A DNA stretch of 51,352 nt. Source: Bimuria novae-zelandiae CBS 107.79 (lineage: Eukaryota > Ascomycota > Dothideomycetes > Pleosporales > Didymosphaeriaceae). The first letter of the stretch is position 1, and each line of letters opens with the position of its first letter. The stretch spans positions 1,854,085 to 1,905,436 of the forward strand of contig ML976657.1 in assembly GCA_010015655.1 (NCBI GenBank). The letters run 5' to 3'. Positions 43,018-51,352 of this stretch are shown here, piece by piece. Made by a program: the position numbers and the translations under genes. Below the pieces are notes generated by a model. It saw only the letters and a program-made list of their open reading frames with translations, had not been told where the DNA came from and searched no databases.

Positions 43018-43352
43018 GGTGGCTGAGAGTTGTCTGGGTCTAGAGAGTGGGAGGCAGGACTGAAGGAGAGTGAATTGTATGAAAAAGGAAGTAATTCAAA
43101 AGTTGAAATACAAAAGTTGTCGCGCTCTGCTTTCGTTGATAGGCGTCCGACAAGCAATGGTGGTGTAGTGGGGCAGACACAATCGGAGAGCGCCGGCCCC
43201 CAGCCAGCCGCTGGCGATAGGAAAAACATAATATCGAGTAATAGAAACGTCTACATGAAGGCCGATCTCGGAGCAACACAAATGATGGTACAGGAGTTAG
43301 GATATTGTCCGAAAAATGTAAGTGGGATTGAGATCTAGGTACACACACACAC
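43018..43352. promoter_or_regulatory. Allantoicase upstream region, bounded by the LINE
   Basis: The segment has balanced base composition and no supported gene (the 102-codon frame at 43030-43338 has no domain). It ends at an (AC)n tract (about 43,340-43,352), beyond which TpA-rich transposon DNA begins. In fungi allantoicase is usually under GATA-factor nitrogen control. I saw no convincing paired GATA sites by eye. Confidence 0.5.
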
Positions 43353-46300
43353 TTCATTAACGCCCGGCGGCTAAGCCGAAAGGGCTACTAACGCTAATTT
43401 ACTATTTTACTTCCTCTAGTAATCTTAGCCTTATTTAGCCCTTATATCTATATTGTTCTACTTCCTCTAGCAGGTTCTAATTTTATTTAGCCTATATTTA
43501 ATTCCTTTATGCTTTTGTCCTTCTCTGCTTGCCCTTTCTCTCTAATTTCTCGTGGGTTAGTAGTGTTAATCGTAGACTAGCTTAGAGTGCATTCTCTAAG
43601 TATTTAACGTCTTATCTTTGGCGGGTGAAGCGGCGCCTGCTTCTATGCCACGAGGTGATGTGTGGGGTGGGTTAATTATATGAGGTGGTTAGGAATCTTC
43701 GTTTGTCTGCTATTAGTTTGCGTTAAGGCGACCTATAGTAATTATAAACCGTATTATTGCTTAGACCGCGTCTATATTTGGAGCCCATTTCTCGTCATCC
43801 GTAGGGGCCTTTCCACCTAGGTAGAAAGATATGTTGCTTCTGTTTATTTATGTATATTGTAACATCTCTGTCCTCTGCGTTGTCTATCTTCTACATTAGA
43901 AGAGAAAGTATTCTACTATCTCTCGCGCTTGTCTGCACTCGCACTAATCTATCACGGAGGCTCTAATTTAGTATAAATATACGTTTAACCTTGCTATGCC
44001 TGTTCTAAGTTAGGCAAGTACGCTAGCTTCTTTTTATAGTAGTTAGTTATAGAGTTGCTGCGTATGCTTTTCTAGTAGTGCTATATTAATTGTTTTAGAG
44101 TATTTCCTAACCCTTTCTAGTAGCCTTTTGGCAGTGCCAAGTTTTCTTGCGATGTTAAGTGTTATCGATTGCATCCTAGGGAGCGGTGCCTGTAGTATAG
44201 CGCCTGGTCTTGTGGCTTTCTTTGCCTTCCTTTTGGCGAGTGTTGCAAGTTCGTATTCTTCGCTTATTAGGAGCTATAGGAACGATATCGTATTCCCCTC
44301 TCTTTCTAATGCTATAATTAATCTATAGATACTGCTAATATATCTCTGTCCTAATTATTGGTGCGGTCTTCTTAGTGTAAGTATAATAGCTTTGTTTCTT
44401 GTTACTAGTGCAATATTACAGGACCTAAGCTTTAGTAGCATGTCTATAGTTTTTACTATTACTACTAACTCCCCTACGTACGGGTTCTGCTCTTCCCTCT
44501 TGCCTAGTGTGGTAGAGAGGACAAGAGTTTTATTATTACAGATTTCGATTGCTCCGCCTATTCTTACTACACTATTTTGTAACAAGCTACTTATAGCAAT
44601 GCGTACCGCCTAGTCTAAGTTAAGGCTTAGTGCTGCGTTCTTAGTAATCGTCTGTGCTCTTTTCTCCTATAGCGCTAGTAGGCACGAATTAATAGTTTCT
44701 AGTTCTTTTATTATAATGCCCTTAAGTGCTTCTGCTACTTAGTAGAGTAGCAAGCGGTGTTGTCTCTTAAATTTTCGTATCTAGGATATGTTCCTTCGAA
44801 GGGGGTTACTCTTAGGTAGCGTATAAATATCCGTCTATAGCTTAGTTGCCTGTTTCTAGAATCGTTCCTGCGCGCTAGAGATGTGTGCTTTAGCTTCTAC
44901 TACACTTGTTACTACTATAGTAAACGTCCCTATAATCGCTTGCGCTCTAATTCTTTAGACCTTATTAATAGGTCTTATAAGTTTGTCTTTAAAGGCGTGT
45001 ATCTAGATATTAGAGGCATAGTCCACCGTTAGGGTAACTATTACTATAAAGAGTTATCGTGCCGTAGTAGGGGAAAGGCCTCTAAGCTATTTAAGCTATA
45101 TTACTACTTTTAGGCCCTTAGCGGCTGCTTTCGCGATATACTTCTAATACTTTAATTTAGCGTCTATAAGAACTCTAAGTATTTTAACGTAATCCTTTGG
45201 TGGTATAGTTTGTCCTTTAATAGTAAACGGTTCGGTAGCACTCTTGTATAATTTACGAGTAAAGTAGATAATTACTGTTTTTTCCGCTTTAAAAGTCGCT
45301 CTACTTTTTTTCTCCTAGTCTAGGGCATTGTTAATAATAGCTTTAATACCTTCTCGGTTGCTTTGTGCCGTGGGCCCCGAAACCCATGCTGTAAAGTCGT
45401 CGACGAAAGCTATCGCTCCTCCGTGGCTATTAATGCGTCGTTGTACCAGGTTAGTATTAAAGAAGAGAAACAGGATTAGCGAAAGAGGAGACCCTTACGA
45501 CAGTCTAGCCTACGGTAAGTCTTAAACCTTAGAGGTCTGCCTGTTAACTTATATCATGGCAGTGCGTGCTGAGCAAAACGCCTCTATCTACTATAGTAGC
45601 TTCTCTAGTATGCCTTGTGCTTTCATTCTCTGCAGCAGTCTCTCTTTACAGACTCTATTATACGCCCCTTTAACGTTAAAACTAATTAGGCTAACGATTT
45701 GTTAATCTTACCACGCGGTATAGATCTGCTTTTATAAGAGAACTAGTGCTTATTTAGCTAATTATTATTTGCGAGCTCTAAAGTGGTTAGTGGGGAGGAG
45801 GCCGTGTACCTCTACTACGTGCGAAATCCTTTCTGTAACTACTAACTCTAGGAGCTTCCTAAGCGTCGCTAGGAGTGAGATTGGCCTCTAGGCCTTTGCG
45901 ATTATATAGTCTTCCTTACTAGGCTTCTTAAGCAGGATAATCTTAGCGTGTTACTATTAGCTAGGTAGCACTCCCTCCTCTAGCGACTTTTAAAATAGTG
46001 ATAGAACATGGTATTTAACTACTAGCTAGGTCTACTTCTAGACTATAGCTAGTAGACTATTATCTCCTAGTGCCTTCTAAGGCTTTGCGGCGTGTAGCTG
46101 CCTTTCTACCTCCTTAAGTGTAATATCTAGTATCTTAATAAGAGCTCTTTGTAGTTTAGGCCCTTCGTCTTCTATATTGCTTAAAAGTGGGGAAAAGAAT
46201 GTAGCTAATAACTCCTCTACTTATTCCTTGTGGTTAGCTGTAGTTGTCCCGTTAGCTCTGTTAAGCTATAGGATTTTCCTAAACGCCTCGCTACTAGCTT

Positions 46301-48760
46301 TTAGGTATTTAGCCGCCTTCTAGATGTTATTGTTATCTGCCAGAAACTTATTCTAGTGCCTTTTCTTTTATTGCTAGATAGCATTATGGTACTGTTTTAA
46401 CGCTCCTTTTGCTATTTCTTCTAGATCTGGCTTGGCTACACCTACTCGCCTCTTGGCTCGGGCGCGGTTCCTCTAGTATGTATAGATACGGCGTAGCTGC
46501 GTTAGGTCCCCGGGTCCACCATCTTTTCGTGTAAAGTAATAGTTTAGCCCTAGGTGTTAGTGCGTGGACTGCCTCTAAGACTGCTGCCATTAGTCTATCT
46601 GTCCTCTACTATACTGTGCCCTCTACTAGGGCAGAGCTAAGTGTCCTAGCAATCTTGTCGTTTATTTCTTTCTAAGGTGCATTTTTAAGCAGAAGCCGCT
46701 CCTGCTGCTATAGTATTAAAACTAAAGTATTAAAGAACGTTTAGATTATTTGGTAGTTAAAGCTATATTCCGTTTTGTGTATCGCGCATTTAAGCGCTGT
46801 ATCAGCCAGATCCTTTAATGCTAGAACTAAGTTAATAGTTGTCTCGTAGTCCCCGCCATGCCATGTCTTTATGCCTTGTTGGAGCAGGCTACTAAGTGCA
46901 AATTCGTTTATTAGGTTAATAATTAGGTCTACTTCGCCTTGTCTCTCTACTGTTACGTCTTCTCCTCCCCAAAGCTGGTCGTGTTGGTTAAAGTCCCTAG
47001 CTAGTAGTATATCTACTACTATGCTAGCATTCTGTCTAGCGTCGTAGATAAGCTTGCGTAGGGTGTCGCATGATTCTCGTAGCACCCTTAGATTTCCTCC
47101 GGGTATGTAGACTGACACCACTAGGAGTTAACGTTTATAAAGCTATACAATCGCTGCTGTTATATCTAGGGACTTAACCTATACTTGCTCTGTATCTACT
47201 TCTTTGTTAACCTAGAGCATGCTCTAGATTGGCCACCTCCCTTCCTGCCAGGTTAACGGTACTATCTTAACCCACTTATAGTGTTATATTAAGGTTATTA
47301 AGAGCTAGCCTTAGATCCTCCGTGCGTGTAGTTCTTAAATAGCTAATACTATTACGTCTTATATTTCTTTATTATTTATTAGGCTGTTATGTACCTCTCC
47401 TTGTTTTCTTACGTTTAGCTGGAACATGCTAAAGACTCTACTTATTTTAAGATAGGTAGAGCTTCTAGCAGTTTCTACTAAATAATTCGTATAGACCTCT
47501 ATATAGGATGCACCTTAGTACTACTTTACTATAGTTTTTATAGTAGTAGGCTTCTTTAGCGTACCTTGCGCACTTTTATGCATTCTTGTATTAATAAGCC
47601 TTATAACTAATTTCCTGGTAGTTGTAGCATTGCTCTAGTCGCGGTTAGTATTTAAATGCGCTTGTTATGCTAGATTCTCTTCTAGCGTAAAAGAAGCCTT
47701 TTATAATAAGTCTCTTCGCATCGCTAGCCTTGTTAAGGTATACTAATATTAAGCTATAAGCTTTTAGAACGTCCTTCTTACTTAGCTATGCTATCTTAAT
47801 AACTATTATTTTATTTTTCTTATTAAAGACCTTTACTACTCTTGCTCTAACTTCGTTGTGTTTATCTAGCACTACTATTCTTTTAATATTATTAACCTTA
47901 ATTAAATAGAGGTTATCGCGTAGTACACGCGTACCTGCTCTAATCTTTTTTACTACTCTCTTTACTAGTTAGTGTTTAGCTTCGTTTTAACATGCGATTT
48001 TAATCTAATTTTAGTTCTTTTAGATAACGGTTACAGCGCGACACTGCTAGTTTTTATAGTTCTTTATTATGTAGATCTCTTTTTTAATTATCGCTCTAAT
48101 CGCGCCCACCGACGTCCTATTATTTTCATGTCCCGTCCTCGAGGTGTTAATTATGTAATAGAGTAAGTTAGTAAGGGAGGGCCTGGCTGCCTTAGCGTGC
48201 ATGTGGCTTGCTAGCGCCCTAGAAGTAGCGTTGAACCTGGTAGGTTCGCCTTCCGCTGCTATCGCCGCCTAGCTACGCGTGCCAGGGGTACTTAACAAGA
48301 GGTTATTAACACGCGTTTTAAGCTTAGCGATTTTGTCGAGAAGGTTAATATTTTAGTCTATAAGGACCTATTATTTCTGTCTTACTTCTCTAATTTCGCG
48401 TCCTAGTTTGGTGATGGTTTTGCTTTATTTTTGGATAATGTCTGTTAAAGCGGAGAGTAGGTCTTTGTTCGTAGCATTCTTCTTTATCTGCAGGGTAGGT
48501 TGACTGTTTTTAACTAGAATACACCCACTTTTATTTAAGGACGAATTAAGCCGTTTCTGTAATCTCTAATACTGTGTGCTCTTCTTAGTGGGCTTTCGTG
48601 TACGGTTCTTCTATAGTGCTGCCAGTTTAGTTAGGAACGGCGGTGTAATAGGGTTACGTTTAGGGGTTAAGATGGCTATTAGCGCGTTAGGTACCGTAGT
48701 GGTAGGTCCTTGGGACCGCTATAACATGGTGCACGATTGATTAGGTGTGCGCGATGCGAA
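43353..48760 (-). mobile_element. RIP-degraded Tad1/I-type LINE retrotransposon
   Basis: On the minus strand, ORF1 begins at 48727 and, ignoring RIP-type stops, shows a Lys-rich helical region and then CCHC-type zinc knuckles (about 47,650-47,440), where several Cys codons read Tyr. ORF2 has an APE-type endonuclease still open as 126 codons (47121-46741), including A-R-D-F-N-x-H-D and W-G-G-(E). Reverse transcriptase follows; its catalytic F-V-D-D motif is at about 45407-45391. An RNase H region lies at about 44585-44355. The 3' end sits near 43,353 next to an (AC)n tract. Endonuclease, RT and RNase H in this order define the Tad1-like fungal LINE group. It is far from functional. Confidence 0.85.
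46741..47121 (-). pseudogene. LINE endonuclease domain fragment, still open frame
   Basis: This 126-codon remnant of the ORF2 endonuclease keeps A-R-D-F-N-(Q)-H-D-x-L-W-G-G (catalytic Asp/Asn), the loop K-T-W-H-G-G-D-Y and the downstream I-N-L-V-L-A region of the exonuclease-endonuclease-phosphatase fold. It is listed separately because it is the longest intact reading frame within the LINE. It is not expected to be expressed as a gene. Confidence 0.75.
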
Positions 48761-49494
48761 TAAAAGAATGTCTAACGATTAATCGGGTTTAGTAGGCGTT
48801 CTTCCTTCGATCTGCTATGATCTGAAGTCCCTACAGTCTTCGATCTAGGTATAGTGCCTTGCAAAACCGGCCTTACCTATAGCACGCTCTGAGATTCAGT
48901 CAGACCCTGGTCGCGCTAGAATGGCCCTTGTCTACTTAAAGCGAAATACCATTGCGTCGATACTTAGGTTATGACTTTACTAATATTTAGTTCTCTAACA
49001 TGACATGTGCTGATCTTGCGTCTTACTCGACAAAACACACTGCTGTGTACACTACTATTGTTACTGCATATCGTATAGTAAAAGGATCTTATAATAAGCT
49101 ATAAGTGCACGTGTTGCAGTTCTTTATCACTACCTTACCGCGAGAATACTGACTGCTTGCTCTGCTTCTCAGTTAGCCAAGGTTTCCAAATACAAATATG
49201 CCTTTAATCACAGTATTAGAAAGTACTTCTCTGACATAGCTGAAGCTAACGTGCATCTACCCGTAACGGAACAACCGCCGTAGCGGAAAATACTATTGGT
49301 ACTTTGACTTTACAGCATTAGCAAGCCGCACGCATCTTGATTTTTATAATACTACCCTTAAGCAACGTGCTAAGATAACTACTAAACTAGCGTAGCTACG
49401 CTAATACGAAAAATACGTTTATATAGACGCCTGCTTGCTTAATGTGCGAAGAGCCCGTCTTTATAGCGAAAGCGAACCTCGTCAAACGCAGGGC
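48761..49494. other. Region between LINE ORF1 and the solo LTR
   Basis: This 730-bp segment is less RIP-altered than its surroundings. It may be the LINE 5' untranslated region or a remnant of another element. It contains a perfect 16-bp palindrome, TAGCGTAGCTACGCTA, at 49388-49403. No gene is seen. Confidence 0.4.
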
Positions 49495-49728
49495 TGTTAG
49501 AGGCTAGGCCTCTGAAGTACCCGGCTGAGAAACCTCGTGGCCTAAAGCAACTCTAAGAGCCACCGGGGTACCTCCGGAGTGTCAGGAAACGGACCTAGCC
49601 CCTCCGGAGTTAGTCCTCTCCACTCAGAAGCCATATATATAGCGTAGGGAGGAGCTACTTAAACTCCTTATCGAATTCATCTGTATTCTTCTGGCATCTC
49701 AGGTCCCCCGGGCCCAAAGCCCCTTACA
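49495..49728 (+). mobile_element. Solo LTR, 234 bp, with AGGGC target duplication
   Basis: It starts TGTTAGAGGCT and ends AAGCCCCTTACA. AGGGC occurs at 49490-49494 and again at 49729-49733, a perfect 5-bp duplication. A TATA-like CATATATATAG lies near 49,632. The 3' third shares TATCGAATTCAT, TGTATTCTTCTGGCA and the terminal GCCCCTTACA with the 161-bp LTR at 6582. It keeps normal CpA/TpG content in a RIP-altered neighbourhood, so it looks younger than its surroundings. Confidence 0.85.
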
Positions 49729-49749
49729 AGGGCTACCACTGTACTAATA

Positions 49750-50040
49750 TGTTACAAGGTGCTTTACGTACGTAAGCCTGATCCGGGTTAGGGGAGGATA
49801 GGTCAAGAGTAATATGCCTTACAAATATTTAATAGTTAAAAGCTTAAAATAATAACACTAAGGTGTGCGAAGAATCTAATTTTATAATAAACTATAAAAA
49901 TAACTAATTAGGAGATTTACTAATCTATTATAAAAGATATACTTGTAGTATAATAAATTAATTATAAGGAGTAAGAAAGGTATAAAAAATTATTAAATTA
50001 TATATTATTTATCTTTGTCCTTACTATTATTAAAATTATG
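49750..50040 (+). repeat. LTR-like repeat, inverted copy of 8155-8423
   Basis: It begins TGTTACAAGG and contains TTTACGTACGTAAGCC and CCGGGTTAGGGGAGGATAGG, which recur in reverse complement near 8,380-8,423. The two copies remain alignable for about 270 bp with mostly transition differences. The right end is not defined, and it runs into the AT-rich stretch before the next LTR. Confidence 0.6.
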
Positions 50041-50099
50041 ATTGTAGTTTTACTAAGGCCTACCTTCTAAAAGTAGTCCCTAAAACTTACTATAGTCTT

Positions 50100-50260
50100 T
50101 GTAATGGGCTACGCCCAGTTATTGCCTCAGATCCTTGACCCTTAGTTATGCGAACCCTAGATATATAAGTTTAACGCCTAAAGCTTAACTTTAGACTCTC
50201 TATTAAATTTATAAGTATTCTTCTAGCACCTTTAGCTCTTTAAGCACCTAGCCCCTTATA
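50100..50260 (+). mobile_element. RIP-altered copy of the 161-bp LTR
   Basis: The sequence is the same length as, and collinear with, the LTR at 6582-6742. It begins TGTAATGGGCT and ends GCCCCTTATA, the last CA having become TA. Most differences from the left copy are C to T or G to A. Flanks (GTCTT and TTAAA) do not match, so it is either the 5' LTR of the element whose gag-like region follows or an old solo LTR that lost its target duplication. Confidence 0.75.
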
Positions 50261-51110
50261 TTAAATTTAATTACTTCTACCTGTCGCGAGACAAGTAGAT
50301 TTTAAATATAACTATAGACTAAAGCTACAAAGCAGCACACGAAGTTAAAGGACTTACGTAGATAAATACTATAAAGGTAACGCCTAGACCTGCGAGGAGA
50401 CAGAACCCTCCCTAGTAAGCAATTAAAAAGGAGTCTTAACGGATACTTAATGCTAGTAAGACTATCTTTACTAAATAAAGAAGTTATAGAAACAAGAACA
50501 GGACCTTTTGCTAAAAGTCTACGTCTTAGCGCGAATAATTATACGCAGCAAGCTATTAGCTTATAAAGAAGTAATAGCTAAAGAAATAAAAGAATAGCCT
50601 CCCTATTTATAACTAAACTCTAGGTATTAAGAGTTAACAAGAATAAAATATAGTAATTCCTAAGTAAGGTTAAAGCACTTATTAACCTCTAAGACACCTT
50701 TTAAACTCTATTGTAAGGAGTAAAAGGACTAACTAAAGAAATAGCAAGGGAGCGCTAAGAACCCCTAATAATATAATAATACTCTTAAGAGATAAAAGGT
50801 ACGAATTAGCTATTAAAAGTAGACTAATAAATAGAGCTACTAGAGAGATTAATAGTAGAGCTTGTCTTAAACTAAGGAAGAAGCTACTACCCTAAGATCC
50901 CTAACTTAGCCTACTTTAATAGTAAATAACAGGATTACTACTACTTTAAGATAGTAATATAATATAAGCTCCTAGAGGATAGGGACTGCCTTAGAAATAT
51001 ACCTAGATATATTATTAGTTAATTAACAGGACGTGCAGCAACGGTGGAAATTATATATGTCGCGGAGCGAAAGGCTAACCTTCTGCTCCTCATGAGTAGA
51101 ATATCATTTA
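50261..51110 (+). mobile_element. Degraded LTR-retrotransposon gag-like region
   Basis: Ignoring RIP-type stops, the stretch at about 50,880-51,110 resembles a gag capsid segment with F-(N)-S-x-x-x-D-Y-Y-(Y)-F-K, then L-L-E-D-R-D and a basic L-T-G-R-A-A. It lies downstream of the LTR at 50100, as expected for the 5' part of one element. The RIP signature ends abruptly near 51,030. No protease or RT follows before the window ends. Confidence 0.45.
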
Positions 51111-51352
51111 AGGTTACACCCCCCCCCAGATCGCAGTGATAGGAACGGAGAGCTGTAAGCTTTTCAAGGTTTGGTATACATGTCGCCCGTAGTCCAGCAT
51201 GCCCTATATATTCTGCTCCAGTCTCTCTCGCTCACTCTCATATCTGTGGCCCTATAGCATCTGGCTCTTAGCTCTCTCGCTGTCTTGCGCAGTGCTCTTG
51301 GCTATTTCTGTGGTGTGCACCTGCTCGCTTGTGGTACCCCACCCAAGTGCTG
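51111..51352. other. Unaltered sequence at the right edge, not identified
   Basis: Composition is normal, CT-rich on the plus strand, with a run of nine C at 51119-51127 and a TATA-like CCTATATATT near 51,204. It may be the start of another LTR or of unique DNA. It is too short to decide. Confidence 0.35.

Noticed and set aside
1..51352. CRISPR arrays, bacterial operons, tRNA or rRNA genes
   Set aside because: No regularly spaced direct repeats and no clear tRNA cloverleaf with a GGTTCRA box were found; the genes are eukaryotic with introns. A tRNAscan run could still find a missed tRNA.

Overview
The window looks like a filamentous ascomycete (Pezizomycotina, possibly Dothideomycetes). Its protein-coding genes carry short introns (about 48-110 nt) with GTNNGT-like donors and CTGAC/CTRAY-type branch sites. 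Both ends are AT-rich and depleted in CpA and TpG, with TpA in their place, which is the mark of repeat-induced point mutation (RIP). No database search was possible. Family calls rest on motifs read by eye, and the taxonomic call is an inference.

Layout. Bases 1 to about 12,700 are a RIP-degraded transposon cluster: a Ty1/Copia element on the + strand (1-5684, open to the left), two minus-strand Copia fragments, a solo LTR with a perfect 5-bp target duplication (6582-6742), an LTR-like repeat, and a hAT transposase relic (about 9170-11370). Bases 12,700-43,350 are a gene island of balanced composition. Bases 43,353-51,352 are again mobile DNA: a minus-strand Tad1/I-type LINE, a second solo LTR with a perfect target duplication (49495-49728), an inverted copy of the left repeat, and an LTR followed by a gag-like stretch.

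Gene island, left to right: a 96-residue secreted cysteine-rich protein; REV1 (translesion DNA polymerase, minus); an FPR3/FPR4-type nuclear FKBP prolyl isomerase (plus, sharing a 344-bp divergent promoter with REV1); ornithine decarboxylase antizyme, which needs a +1 ribosomal frameshift at UCC-UGA; an amino-acid permease; a Yippee-like zinc protein; a large disordered protein with a conserved helical block (minus); a spliced hypothetical protein (minus); a broken polytopic membrane-protein gene (minus); a three-copy 132-bp tandem repeat; a seven-helix rhodopsin-like integral membrane protein (minus, five exons); a secreted FAD-linked oxidase; and allantoicase (minus), whose upstream region ends at the LINE.

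How they fit together. Most are housekeeping or nutrient genes: DNA damage tolerance, chromatin, polyamine control, amino-acid uptake and purine nitrogen salvage. They form no obvious single pathway or biosynthetic cluster. I did not find a clear undescribed multi-gene system. The strongest items are the recoded antizyme gene, the nested and dated mobile-element architecture, the secreted protein at the edge of the RIP region, and the tandem repeat beside the membrane-protein gene.
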